Shown here: positions 1-8,057 of the stretch, piece by piece
Position numbering within the stretch: position 1 is the stretch's first letter
How the letters are laid out: the number at the start of each line of letters is the position of its first letter
Source of the DNA: DSOS01 sp035286585
GTDB lineage: Bacteria; Chloroflexota; Anaerolineae; Anaerolineales; UBA4823
DNA: 17,893 nucleotides
Assembly (NCBI GenBank): GCA_035286585.1
Contig: DATEDC010000193.1
Location: forward strand, 1 to 17,893
Direction of reading: 5' to 3'
The notes under the pieces: generated by a model
Database searches by the model: none
The model's input: only the letters and a program-made list of their open reading frames with translations
What the model was told of the DNA's origin: nothing
Position numbers and translations under genes: made by a program

Positions 1-145
1 AGCCAACAAGGAAATCGCCCTGGAGCTGCACATCAGCGAGACCACCGTCAAAACCCATGTCAGCAACGTTTTAATGAAATTAGGCGTGCCCAGCCGCACG
101 CAGGCGGCTTTGTACGCGGTGCGCATTGGCCTGGTGTCCAACTAA
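1..145 (+). CDS. NarL/LuxR-family response regulator, C-terminal HTH fragment (5' cut by window)
   Basis: The reading frame entered from the left edge gives 47 residues and ends with TAA at 143-145. It contains a GerE/LuxR-type helix-turn-helix: the KEIALELHISETTVKTHVS stretch followed by LMKLGV and a final amphipathic helix ending in RIGLVSN. In this family the domain binds DNA at the C-terminus of a NarL-type response regulator. The receiver domain must lie left of the window. HisKA_3 sensor kinases normally pair with this class of regulator, and one is encoded at 1015-3531 on the other strand, so they could be partners; this is an inference, as a LysM gene lies between them. The HTH assignment is secure. 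That the full protein is a response regulator is likely but not visible. Confidence 0.85.
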   Translation, partial: ANKEIALELHISETTVKTHVSNVLMKLGVPSRTQAALYAVRIGLVSN

Positions 146-198
146 AAGCGCCCGCGCACTTCACCCTCGAGCAAACCGCCATCGAAGCGAAATGTAAA

Positions 199-214
199 AC
201 AGGCTTCAGCCTGT
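199..214. other. Short perfect hairpin downstream of the response-regulator gene
   Basis: ACAGGC-TTCA-GCCTGT forms a 6-bp stem with a 4-nt loop, 54 nt after the regulator stop. No U-run follows (CCGGTTGTGA), so it would be a poor intrinsic terminator. It may be a weak or factor-assisted terminator, or chance. Confidence 0.3.
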
Positions 215-271
215 CCGGTTGTGACCCCAGATCCCTCATTCTAAAGTAGGAGAGACGAATCAGTCATTTGC

Positions 272-302
272 CTGACCCAAACCGGTTTTTTTCTGCGATA
301 AT
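272..302 (+). promoter_or_regulatory. Possible extended -10 promoter for the LysM gene
   Basis: TGCGATAAT at 294-302 fits an extended -10 (TGN-GATAAT), about 90 nt upstream of the LysM start. The -35 is poor: CTGACC at 272-277 would need a 19-nt spacer. An AAACCGGTTT palindrome followed by further T residues lies just upstream at about 279-292 and could act as a terminator for the preceding gene or as an operator. This is a weak prediction from base matches only. Confidence 0.35.
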
Positions 303-391
303 GGGACCAGGCATGCGCGCTTTAACCGCCAACATCCACGGCGGGTGAAAACAGCTACCTGGTTGTAGACGATTTTGAGAAGGAGCTTAAT

Positions 392-991
392 ATGTTTACA
401 TCAAACTTGAGTGTGCACACCCAGATCCTCGCCAGGTTCGCGAGTGTGTTCCTGGTGCTGACGTTGTTAGCAGGGTTTTTGCCCCAGCCCGCCCTGGCCT
501 TCAGCCCGCCAGCCGCACAAACCTGCAATACAAGATACACGGTCAAATCCGGGGACACCCTGTCCAGTATCGCCTTGCAGTATAAGATCGACTGGACGGT
601 ATTAGCCGCGGCGAACAACCTCAGAGAGCCATACACGATCTATGTTGGCCAGGTGCTTTGCATCCCCGTGACCACCACCTCTACCAGCACCGGCACCTCC
701 GCTTCGTCGAATAGAGCCTCTTTCAGCCTGGCATTGAAAGGCCGCTTCCTGGTCATCACCACCTCGAACTTCCCCAAAAAGAATCTGTATTACGTCAAAG
801 TTTCCGAGGGCCGTTTTCGCCAGGGTCCGGGGATTTCCATCGTTGGCAGGCTGATGGTGCGCAATAAGCCCGACAACGTGTACAGCTATAAGCTGCCCCG
901 CGAGCTGACCACGGTCCGCTATTTGATGGTCTGCTTGAAGAATGTGGTCACGGATGTGAACACCTGCCGCTCCCTGTTTATCGAGCGCTGA
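392..991 (+). CDS. Secreted or anchored LysM-domain protein
   Basis: 199 aa. An N-terminal signal or anchor segment (hydrophobic residues about 14-30) ends in PALA at 33-36, a plausible signal peptidase I site. One LysM domain spans about residues 49-93, with YTVKSGDTLSSIA at its start and GQVLCIPV at its end. LysM modules bind N-acetylglucosamine-containing polymers such as peptidoglycan, so the protein probably sits at the cell surface. A Thr/Ser-rich linker (94-108) leads to a C-terminal domain of about 90 residues (110-199) that I do not recognise. It looks beta-rich and contains cysteines at 181 and 192. The start is supported by AAGGAG 6 nt before the ATG. The gene stands alone and converges with the kinase gene, 23 nt away, with no evident terminator between them. 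Confidence 0.85.
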   Translation: MFTSNLSVHTQILARFASVFLVLTLLAGFLPQPALAFSPPAAQTCNTRYTVKSGDTLSSIALQYKIDWTVLAAANNLREPYTIYVGQVLCIPVTTTSTSTGTSASSNRASFSLALKGRFLVITTSNFPKKNLYYVKVSEGRFRQGPGISIVGRLMVRNKPDNVYSYKLPRELTTVRYLMVCLKNVVTDVNTCRSLFIER

Positions 992-1014
992 TCGGTTGGA
1001 ATTGTCTGCCAGAG

Positions 1015-3531
1015 CTATCCTTGCAGGGGCAGCCAGGCGATCAGGGTGGTCCCTTCTCCCGGGGCGCTTTTGATGGTCAGCGATCCGGCGTGGCGCTCGA
1101 TGCGCTCCTGCATAGAGCGCAGCCCCAGGTGCCCCGGGTAGCTTTGCGCGGGTTCGAAACCGATGCCGTCATCGTGGACTTCCACAACTATTTGCCGGTC
1201 GTCGCAGCCCATGACCAGGCGGATGTTCTTCGCCTGAGCGTGCTTGACCACGTTGTGCAGGCCCTCTTGCGCCACCCGGTAGAGCGCTTCTTTCTTGCTC
1301 AGGGGAATTGGCGGTTCGTCGCATAATTCAGTTTCCACGTTGATCGGGTAGCGCGCCCGGGTTGCCGCCGCCTGCTTCGTCAGCGCCGCGACCAGCCCTT
1401 CCAGCTCCAGCGATTCTGGGCGCAGCTCGAAGATCAGAGCGCGCATCTCCGCCAGGCCGGCTTCAGCCAGCGAGAGCACGTAATCGAGCGACTCGATCAG
1501 GCTGGCCTGGCTGGCTTTCTCGCGCTCCACCAGCACCCGGGCTGTGCGCGCCCCGAGTGCAATGCCGTACAGCGCCTGCGAGACCGAGTCGTGCAGATCG
1601 CGGGCCAGCTTCTGGCGCTCCTGCAGTGAAGCCAGCGACCTGGCTTGCTCGTACAGGTGGGCATTTTCAATTGCGACGGCTGCCTGGTTGGCGAACGCCC
1701 AAGCCAGGCGGGCGTCGGCCTCGTTGAAATGGTTTGCTTCCTCGTGGTCGATGCGCAAGACGCCAATCAAACGGTCCTTTACCTGCAAGGGAACGCCGAG
1801 CCATGAATGCGCATAGGCGAGGTATTTTCCCATGATATCCCTCGCTTCTTTGAGCGCAGCTTCTCGAGCGGGTGGTTCTGCCGCTACATCGTTGATAATG
1901 ACTGGCGCCTGACTCTCGGCGACCTCCTTGTAATAGCTGGGGATGTTGCTTGGGACACGCAATGTCAAAACATCATCCCTGGATGCTGGACCGACATAAT
2001 CAAGAAACGCAAAATCTTCACCATCGATCGTTGCAATGGCTGCACCGGTATAGTCGACCACTGTCTTGAGCTGTTTGAGAATCTCCGTTAGCAGCGGTTC
2101 TACCTCCAGAGTCGAAGCGACGTTGCGCGACACTTCCAGCAATGCGAGCAGCTCCCGGGTCCTTTCGTTGACCCGCTCCTCGAGCAGTTTGTAAGCTTCA
2201 ACCTCTTCGGTCACGTCCCGCACGACCGCCAGCGAGTGGAGCTCCCCCTGGTAGATGAACTGCGTTCCGAGCATCTCAACATGAATCAGCGAGCCATTTT
2301 TGTGCAGGTCAACTGCCCGGGCGCGAAACTGGTCCCCCGCTGAAACCGTCTGGATGTAATCCGCAAACGTGCCGTATGAGGAGGGGTGAATAATATCTGC
2401 GGGTTGCAGCTGGCGGAATTCTTCCACTGTATAGCCGTGTATATGGGCGGCAGCAGGGTTGAAATCCACCAGCTTGCCTCCCAGGGTATTAATGAACAAC
2501 CCATCTTGAACGGATTCGAAGATGCTGCGGTACTGTGATTCGCGCTCGCGCAGCGCCTCCTCTGTCTTTTTCCGCTCGATGATATCCAGTTGGAGCTGCT
2601 CGTTCACCTGCAGGATGATCTGCGTCCGCTGATCGACAGCCTGGGCTAACTGCTTCTGGCGGTTGACCGACAGGTAAACCAGACCGCTCAAGAGCAGGAC
2701 GATGACCAGGCTGGCGGTTTGAAATATCCGCAGGTCGTATTGGATGGGGGCAAGCCACCCGCCTGCTGGCAGTTCAGTTATCTCCCAGTAATCATCCGCA
2801 ACCTGGAACCTGTAAATCAGCGCTTCGCCTTGAAAGTTTGCTTCCGAGCCGTACACCAGGCGTCCGGAGGAGTCGCGCAGTGAAATCCCCACATGTTCAA
2901 TATCGGATTCGAGGGCGGCTCTCTCCAGGATGGGGTTTAATTCGAGCGCCAGGTTTACCAGCCCCCAGTAGCTGCCATTCCGGTAAACCGCCTGGCGGGC
3001 GATGATTCCCAGAGCGCTCCCTTCAAGCTGGAATGGGCCGCTGATCACCACCGCGCCGCTCTCGATCGCCAGTATTGCGTCTCTGCGAATCTCATTTTCC
3101 GGGTCTTTCAAGGGATCGTAGCCGATCAAATCCTGGTTCTCAGCAAAGGGGTAGACGTAAAACACGACCCCGCCGGGCGCGACGGAAATGCTGTGTATAC
3201 CCCGCGTGCTGGCATACAGGCTGCTGGCAAATGTCTCGAAGTTCTTCTGTAGCCCGGGGTCCTCAACTTCAGCCTGCACGAATGCACTCAGGCCTTCCAG
3301 GAGGACGAGCCGGCGGTTCAGGGCTGCCGAAAGGGCGCTTGCCCGCAGGGAGAGCTCGATCTCGGTCTGGCTTTTGCGCTCCTTCAGGCGCTGGGTCTGG
3401 TACCATTGGTTGGCCTGCCACCAAACAGGCAATAACACCAGCAGGGTAGCTATGGCGCCGAGGGCAGCCCCGCCGACCGGGTCTTGCAGCAGCGCTTCGA
3501 TGGACCGGAGCATGGAGGTTAATTTTTTCAT
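1015..3531 (-). CDS. Membrane sensor histidine kinase, CHASE-PAS-GAF-HisKA_3-HATPase
   Basis: 838 aa from the ATG at 3531, chosen because it lies 4 nt after the epimerase stop (TAA CCTG ATG); an in-frame start 25 codons upstream would overlap that gene. Order: TM1 (about 21-39), a CHASE-like extracellular sensor (about 70-245, with GIIARQAVYRNGSYWGLVNL typical of CHASE), TM2 (about 271-289), a short coiled coil, PAS (about 331-445), a second helical linker, GAF (about 465-625), then HisKA_3 with KLARDLHDSVSQ, in which H647 is the predicted phosphoacceptor. The HATPase has an N box (EGLHNVVKHA, N760) and a G1 box (DDGIGF, 787-792). This is the NarX/LiaS class, which normally signals to NarL-type regulators. 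All key residues are present. The ligand is unknown. Translation appears coupled to the upstream epimerase gene, and no strong Shine-Dalgarno sequence is seen. Confidence 0.93.
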   Translation of the reverse strand: MKKLTSMLRSIEALLQDPVGGAALGAIATLLVLLPVWWQANQWYQTQRLKERKSQTEIELSLRASALSAALNRRLVLLEGLSAFVQAEVEDPGLQKNFETFASSLYASTRGIHSISVAPGGVVFYVYPFAENQDLIGYDPLKDPENEIRRDAILAIESGAVVISGPFQLEGSALGIIARQAVYRNGSYWGLVNLALELNPILERAALESDIEHVGISLRDSSGRLVYGSEANFQGEALIYRFQVADDYWEITELPAGGWLAPIQYDLRIFQTASLVIVLLLSGLVYLSVNRQKQLAQAVDQRTQIILQVNEQLQLDIIERKKTEEALRERESQYRSIFESVQDGLFINTLGGKLVDFNPAAAHIHGYTVEEFRQLQPADIIHPSSYGTFADYIQTVSAGDQFRARAVDLHKNGSLIHVEMLGTQFIYQGELHSLAVVRDVTEEVEAYKLLEERVNERTRELLALLEVSRNVASTLEVEPLLTEILKQLKTVVDYTGAAIATIDGEDFAFLDYVGPASRDDVLTLRVPSNIPSYYKEVAESQAPVIINDVAAEPPAREAALKEARDIMGKYLAYAHSWLGVPLQVKDRLIGVLRIDHEEANHFNEADARLAWAFANQAAVAIENAHLYEQARSLASLQERQKLARDLHDSVSQALYGIALGARTARVLVEREKASQASLIESLDYVLSLAEAGLAEMRALIFELRPESLELEGLVAALTKQAAATRARYPINVETELCDEPPIPLSKKEALYRVAQEGLHNVVKHAQAKNIRLVMGCDDRQIVVEVHDDGIGFEPAQSYPGHLGLRSMQERIERHAGSLTIKSAPGEGTTLIAWLPLQG

Positions 3532-3535
3532 CAGG

Positions 3536-4540
3536 TTACCCAGAATAAGCAATTTGCGGCTTGCAGCCCTCCATAACCTGGATGATCCGCTCGTGCAGGG
3601 CGTCAAAGGCCGGGTCGACCGCCTGCCGGGCGGGATCGGCGTCGTACCAGGCGAGAATCTCTTCCGCCCCCTGCCAGAACGGGATAGCCGGTCGGAACTC
3701 GGGCACCAGCCGGCGGATTTTGCTGTTGTCGAAGATCATGCTGTGCATTTTATCCCCCATCAGGCTTGCTCCCCAATCTGGGTGGTAGTAGGCGATCAAT
3801 TCGGAAGGCGCGTGGACCAGCCTGGCTTCCACCCTGGCGGCCTTGGCGACGAATTCATAGATCTGGTTCCAGGTCAGCCACTCATCGGAAGTGATGTGGA
3901 AAGCCTCGCCGATAGCGTGCGGGTTGCCGAGCAGTCCCACCAGCCCCGGCGCAAAATCGCGGTGGTGCGTCAGGGTCCAGAGCGAGGTGCCGTCGCCGTG
4001 CACCACAACTTGTTTACCTGCCCGCATGCGCGCTACGGTCGTGTAGCGGTCGCGGAAGGGCAGCAGCGTCTGGTCGTAGGTGTGCGAGGGTCGCACGATG
4101 ACAGCCGGGAATCCTTCTCGCAGGTAAGCCTGCATGAGGGCTGCTTCGCACTCAGCCTTCAGGCGCGAGTACTCCCAGAAGGGATTGCGCAGCGGCGCGC
4201 TCTCCGTGACCGGCAAGAAGCTGGGGGGCGTTTGGTAAGCCGAGGCCGAGCTGATGAAAATGTACTGCCCGGTGCGACCGCTGAACGCCTGCACGTCGTT
4301 CTGGATGTGCTCGGGGGTATACGCTACCCAGTTGACCACCGCATCGAAAGCCAGCCCGCCCAGCGCGGCGAAGGTCGCCTCTCGGTTGCGGATATCCCCG
4401 CGCAGGGTTTTTGCCCCCTCTGGGATCGGGCGCTGGCTCTGGCCGCGGGTCAGCAGGTAGAGCTCCATCCCCTTTTGCATCGCCAGCTCCGCACAGGCCG
4501 AGCTGATGACGCCCGTCCCGCCTATAAATAGCACACGCAT
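3536..4540 (-). CDS. NAD(P)-dependent epimerase/dehydratase-like protein (extended SDR)
   Basis: 334 aa. The start is the ATG at 4540, preceded by AGGAGA; the frame is open further upstream but without family similarity. The N-terminus MRVLFIGGTGVIS is a Rossmann dinucleotide site in which the third Gly of GxxGxxG is Ser, a variant I associate with this subgroup. SSASAY (97-102) and Y124-SRL-K128 give the SDR catalytic Ser/Tyr/Lys set. Members act on nucleotide sugars or related substrates; some chloroplast RNA-binding homologues are not enzymes, so the substrate cannot be named. It lies 52 nt downstream of the HD-GYP gene and 4 nt upstream of the kinase, so it is probably in the same operon. 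Its link to signalling is unclear. Confidence 0.85.
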   Translation of the reverse strand: MRVLFIGGTGVISSACAELAMQKGMELYLLTRGQSQRPIPEGAKTLRGDIRNREATFAALGGLAFDAVVNWVAYTPEHIQNDVQAFSGRTGQYIFISSASAYQTPPSFLPVTESAPLRNPFWEYSRLKAECEAALMQAYLREGFPAVIVRPSHTYDQTLLPFRDRYTTVARMRAGKQVVVHGDGTSLWTLTHHRDFAPGLVGLLGNPHAIGEAFHITSDEWLTWNQIYEFVAKAARVEARLVHAPSELIAYYHPDWGASLMGDKMHSMIFDNSKIRRLVPEFRPAIPFWQGAEEILAWYDADPARQAVDPAFDALHERIIQVMEGCKPQIAYSG

Positions 4541-4592
4541 TTCGTTTCTCCTGGAGAGATTATGAGCTATTAAACCACACAATGTGGCGGCT

Positions 4593-5582
4593 CTACTTGA
4601 GCCAGGGCGCCAGGATGGGCTGGAGCCGCTCGCTTTCCCAGGCTCTCTGGAAGGCGGCAACCACCTCGGGATCGTACTGTTTCCCCGCGCAGGCGCAGAT
4701 CTCGGCGTAGGCCTGCTCTTGGGAGACCGCTTGGCGGTATGGTCGGTCGGTAGAGAGGGCGTCGAACCCATCTGCCACCGCCACCATGCGCGCCCCGCCG
4801 GGTATAGCCTCGCCTACCAGGCTGTCGGGGTAGCCCAGGCCGTCCCAGCGCTCGTGGTGGTGGCGCACGATCGGCGCCGCCGGAGCCAGGCGAGGGATAT
4901 CCCGGATCATTTCCGCTCCCACGACAGGGTGCTTCTTCATCTCCACCCACTCCGCATCGCTTAGCGGTCCGCCTTGCAGGAGCACTTGCTCCGAGATCAT
5001 AATCTTGCCGATATCGTGCAGGATCGCCCCGAAGCGCAGGTGTTCCAGCGCGCGGTCCTGCCAGCCCAGCTCCCGAGCCAGGGCCAGGCTGTAAGCAGTC
5101 ACCCGCTCCACGTGACCGTGGGTGTACGGGTCGCGCATGTCGATGGAATTCGCCAGCATGGTCAGGCTGGTCTCGTAGGCCTGCTGCAGTTGGGCGACTT
5201 GAACCTGCTGGGAGCGGTTCAGGCGGGCGTTCACCGCGGTCAGCAGCTCTTCCCGGCTGAGCGGTTTCACCAGGTAGTCTTCCGCCCCGAGGTTCTTGCC
5301 CCTGAGCACATCGGTGCGCTCGCCGCGAGCGGAGAGGAAGATGAACGGGATGGTCACCCACTCCGGGCGAGTGCGCACCGCCTGGAACAAAGCGTAGCCA
5401 TCCATCAACGGCATGGCAATGTCGGAGAGGATCAGGTCGGGCGAGGCCAGCCTGAGGCGGTCCAGCGCCTCCTTCCCGTTCGAGGCGGTCAGCACCTGGT
5501 AGCCTTCGCGGACCAGGATATCCTGCAAACCCTCGCGCAGCACCGGGTTATCCTCAACCACCAGGAGTGTCTCTTTATTCAT
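4593..5582 (-). CDS. Response regulator with HD-GYP cyclic-di-GMP phosphodiesterase output (RpfG-like)
   Basis: 329 aa. The receiver domain (about 5-120) has the acidic pair E10/D11, phosphoacceptor D54 (LILSDIAMP), S84 and K106 (KPLS). A helical linker (124-145) joins an HD-GYP domain (about 146-325). The metal and catalytic signature is complete: GHVERV (H157), HDIGK (H189, D190), KKHP (H218), HHERWDGLGYP (242-252) and VADGFDAL (D271). HD-GYP enzymes hydrolyse cyclic-di-GMP, and some cleave cGAMP. The ATG overlaps the upstream hydrolase stop codon (ATGA), so translation should be coupled. The kinase at the end of this operon is a candidate input, although HisKA_3 kinases usually use NarL-type partners. 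Confidence 0.93.
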   Translation of the reverse strand: MNKETLLVVEDNPVLREGLQDILVREGYQVLTASNGKEALDRLRLASPDLILSDIAMPLMDGYALFQAVRTRPEWVTIPFIFLSARGERTDVLRGKNLGAEDYLVKPLSREELLTAVNARLNRSQQVQVAQLQQAYETSLTMLANSIDMRDPYTHGHVERVTAYSLALARELGWQDRALEHLRFGAILHDIGKIMISEQVLLQGGPLSDAEWVEMKKHPVVGAEMIRDIPRLAPAAPIVRHHHERWDGLGYPDSLVGEAIPGGARMVAVADGFDALSTDRPYRQAVSQEQAYAEICACAGKQYDPEVVAAFQRAWESERLQPILAPWLK

Positions 5583-6595
5583 GCTTTTTCTACCGGAAGA
5601 TCGGCGAGCGCTGGCACACCCCCGGCGCTTTTAGCCGCGTAGACCGCCTTCAAGATGGCTCGCGAAGTAACCTGGGCTGCAAACGCCCCCACGATGTTCA
5701 CATCCGCCTTGCGCCTGCCGGTGGAGAGCGCGAAAATGGTGTCCCCGTCCAGCATGGTATGAGCCGGGCGGATAGCCCGCGCCACCCCATCCTGAGCCAT
5801 TTGGGCCACTTTGCAGGCCTGCTCTTTGTTCAGGCGGGCGTTGGTGGCAACCGCGCCGATCACTGTGTTGCCGCGGCGGGCAAACCCCAGAACGCCGCCT
5901 CCGACCAGCGATTTCATCACGTGGAGCGTATCGGCGAACAGCTCCCCGGCGCCGATTCGAGACCCCTGGTCATAGCGCGTGCGCGCCCCGGCAACGATCC
6001 GGCCTGTTTCCGGGTCGATCACGTCCCCAAAAGAGTTCACCGCCACGATGGCGCCCACGATGACCCCTTTGCCGATCTCCAGGCTGGCGCTCCCGATTCC
6101 CGCTTTCACCGCCTGCTCGATGCCCAGGATCTTGCCCACTGTGCAGCCGGTACCGGCCCCTACGCAGCCCTGCCAGGGCGGCTCAGCCGAGGCGTTCAGG
6201 CAGGCCTGGTAGCCCATCTCTGCTCCCGGGCGCACGTCCCCGCGGCCGATGCCCAGGTCGAACAATATGGCTGCCGGCACGATCGGCACCCGCGCCACGC
6301 GCACGTCGAAACCCACGCCGCGCTCTTCCAGGTAGCGCACCGCGCCAGTGGCTGCGTCCAGTCCAAAAGCCGACCCGCCCGAGAGCACCACCGCGTGGAC
6401 GACTTCCACAAGGTGAACGGGGTGCATGGCGTCCGTCTCGCGGGTGCCAGGAGCGCCGCCGCGTTGATCCACGCCGCCCACCGCGCCGCTTTCGCACAAC
6501 ACCACCGTGCAGCCGGTCAGAGCCTGGTCATCCTGGGCGTGCCCAACCCGGATTCCGGGTACGTCAGTAATTGCGTCATTCAGCCTGGCGCACAT
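5579..6595 (-). CDS. P1-family (DmpA/NylC-like) self-processing Ntn hydrolase
   Basis: 338 aa. Family landmarks are ITDVPGIRVGHA (9-20), VVLSGGSAFGLDAATG (69-84) and the processing region RGNTVIGAVATNARL (241-255). DmpA-type enzymes cleave themselves to expose a Ser or Thr as the N-terminal nucleophile of the small subunit. In NylC (6-aminohexanoate-oligomer hydrolase) the cut is Asn/Thr. Here N243/T244 fits that pattern and would give chains of 243 and 95 residues, close to the 27 and 9 kDa of NylC. Expected activity is aminopeptidase or amide hydrolase; the substrate is unknown. The start ATG at 6595 gives a normal N-terminus but has only a weak Shine-Dalgarno. It sits between the FAD oxidoreductase and the HD-GYP gene, overlapping the latter by 4 nt. 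Confidence 0.88.
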   Translation of the reverse strand: MCARLNDAITDVPGIRVGHAQDDQALTGCTVVLCESGAVGGVDQRGGAPGTRETDAMHPVHLVEVVHAVVLSGGSAFGLDAATGAVRYLEERGVGFDVRVARVPIVPAAILFDLGIGRGDVRPGAEMGYQACLNASAEPPWQGCVGAGTGCTVGKILGIEQAVKAGIGSASLEIGKGVIVGAIVAVNSFGDVIDPETGRIVAGARTRYDQGSRIGAGELFADTLHVMKSLVGGGVLGFARRGNTVIGAVATNARLNKEQACKVAQMAQDGVARAIRPAHTMLDGDTIFALSTGRRKADVNIVGAFAAQVTSRAILKAVYAAKSAGGVPALADLPVEKA

Positions 6596-6671
6596 AAAGT
6601 TGGCCTGTACTTGATCGCTCTATTAGGGGTATCCGCTTCCAAAACGGGCGATACTTGTCGATATCTGGCGG

Positions 6672-6677
6672 ATTATA
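6672..6677 (-). promoter_or_regulatory. -10 element (TATAAT) upstream of the P1 hydrolase
   Basis: On the minus strand, GGTATAATCCGCC gives a consensus TATAAT about 76 nt before the hydrolase start, leaving a leader of about 70 nt. No good -35 is seen at 16-18 nt. The same GGTATAAT(T)CCGCC context recurs before the FAD oxidoreductase (8058-8063). This suggests the hydrolase and signalling genes can be transcribed separately from the oxidoreductase. Confidence 0.45.
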
Positions 6678-6752
6678 CCTCCGAATCGACCCCCACCGAT
6701 TTACGCTTTTGTTAACATATTCACCCAACCTGTCAGGGAGAAGGGGATCAAT

Positions 6753-6774
6753 CTCTGAGCGGAGTTGTCGAAAG
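6753..6774. repeat. Possible fragment of a common interspersed repeat
   Basis: ctctgagcggagttgtcga and the following bases resemble the short CTGAGCGGAGTCGAA-type dispersed sequences common in many Chloroflexota and other environmental genomes. It lies in the 180-bp gap between the oxidoreductase stop and the hydrolase promoter. No second copy exists in this window, so the call rests on general pattern recognition. Confidence 0.3.
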
Positions 6775-6775
6775 T

Positions 6776-8047
6776 TTACAACAGGTGGTCTTCCAGGCGA
6801 AAATAGGCCGAGACGAAGGGCAGGTACAGCCTGTCCAGCGCGGCAAAGATGAACCGCGGGTGGTGGATATCCATGAACGCGCCCCCGCTGATCTCGCCGG
6901 CGATCAGCCTCCCTACTTCGTAGCCCAGGTAGCTGGCGATCGATACCCCGTGGCCGCTGTACCCGTAGGCGTAATGAATCCGATTGACCCGCCCGATGTG
7001 GGGCATTTGATCGAAGGACACCCCCAGCTTGCCCGTCCAACTGTGGGTGATTGGGACCTCAGCCAGTTGGGGGAAAACCCGCAGCATTTGTCTTTTCAGA
7101 ATTTCCGCCGAGACGGTCAGATCGAGATGGGTAGAGAGATTGGTCCGCCCTCCAAACAGCATGCGCCCCTCTGGGGTCAGGCAGAAATAGTTCAAAAAGC
7201 GCTTGCTGTCGAAAAAGGCGCGCTTCTTGGGGCTCAGCTCAGCCTGCAGATCAGAAGGCAGCGGCTCGGTTGCGATGATGTAGCTCCCCACCGGGAAAAT
7301 CCCTTGCCGGATGCCCGGAACCAGGTTGGTGGTGTAGCCGTTGGTCGCCATCAGCACTTCTTTGGCTCGCAGCCAACCCTGGGAAGTCTGCAATGCGAAG
7401 CCCTCTACCCGGCGGGTTATCCGGGTGACACGGCATTTTTCCACCAGCCTGACCCCCTTGCGCGCGGCCGCGCTCCCCAGGCCGAAAACATACCTGGCGG
7501 GATGCAGCAAGCCCGAACGATCTTCCGTCATTGCGCCGAAATAAGCCCGGCTGCCGATTTCCGTGTGCAGGCCCTCAGGATCGACGAGCTGGAAGCCGGA
7601 GTAGTTAAATTCCCGTTCCAGCAGCTCGCCATAGGCTTTGATCCTGTCGTAATGCTGGGGCTTATAGGCCAGATAAGCGTGCCCCGGGCGGTGGAAATCG
7701 CAGGCAATTCCTTCCCTGGCAATGACACTTTCCACGTGGTCGATCGCCTCCAGGGACCAACCCCAGAAATAGCGGGCGGTCTCCAGCCCATAGCGCTGTA
7801 TCACCCGCCGCAGGGGGGATTTCAATCCGGTTGTAAGCATGCTTCCGTTGCGGCTGCTCGCCCCCCAACCGACCGTTTCCTGCTCCAGCGCTGCCACCTG
7901 TGCGCCAGAATCTGCCAGCGCCAGGGCCGCGTTCAAGCCGGTATAACCCGACCCGATGATCGCCACGTCCACCTTCTCCGGGAGCGGGCTGGTCGGCAAA
8001 TCGCCTGGTTTGGGGTACTGGTCTGTCCACAGCGGTACGGTTTTCAT
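6776..8047 (-). CDS. FAD-dependent oxidoreductase, DAO family (PuuB/OrdL-like)
   Basis: 423 aa from the ATG at 8047; an in-frame ATG 11 codons upstream lies before the TATAAT box and is less likely. The N-terminal tail MKTVPLWTDQYPKPG is followed by the FAD-binding strand VDVAIIGSGYTGLNAALAL (27-45) and WGASSRNGSM (61-70), both typical of gamma-glutamylputrescine oxidase and related D-amino-acid-oxidase-fold enzymes. The C-terminal YGYSGHGVSIASYLGYEVG closes the FAD site. Such enzymes deaminate amines or amino acids, making H2O2 and ammonia. The substrate is not determined; putrescine derivatives, glycine/sarcosine-like compounds or opines are possible. It is the first gene of the minus-strand cluster, and its product may be linked functionally to the downstream amide hydrolase. 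Confidence 0.87.
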   Translation of the reverse strand: MKTVPLWTDQYPKPGDLPTSPLPEKVDVAIIGSGYTGLNAALALADSGAQVAALEQETVGWGASSRNGSMLTTGLKSPLRRVIQRYGLETARYFWGWSLEAIDHVESVIAREGIACDFHRPGHAYLAYKPQHYDRIKAYGELLEREFNYSGFQLVDPEGLHTEIGSRAYFGAMTEDRSGLLHPARYVFGLGSAAARKGVRLVEKCRVTRITRRVEGFALQTSQGWLRAKEVLMATNGYTTNLVPGIRQGIFPVGSYIIATEPLPSDLQAELSPKKRAFFDSKRFLNYFCLTPEGRMLFGGRTNLSTHLDLTVSAEILKRQMLRVFPQLAEVPITHSWTGKLGVSFDQMPHIGRVNRIHYAYGYSGHGVSIASYLGYEVGRLIAGEISGGAFMDIHHPRFIFAALDRLYLPFVSAYFRLEDHLL

Positions 8048-8057
8048 ATTGGGCGGA

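Noticed and set aside
3188..4531. Plus-strand open frame of 447 codons over the kinase and epimerase genes
   Set aside because: It lies antisense to two well-supported genes, has no family motifs and is Arg/Pro/Gly-rich as expected of a GC-rich shadow frame.
4541..4771. 77-codon N-terminal extension of the epimerase-like protein
   Set aside because: The extension overlaps the end of the HD-GYP gene and is low complexity. The ATG at 4540 has a good AGGAGA and begins exactly at the Rossmann motif.
5567..6715. Plus-strand open frame of 382 codons over the P1 hydrolase
   Set aside because: Antisense shadow with a composition (His/Arg/Ala-rich) typical of non-coding frames.
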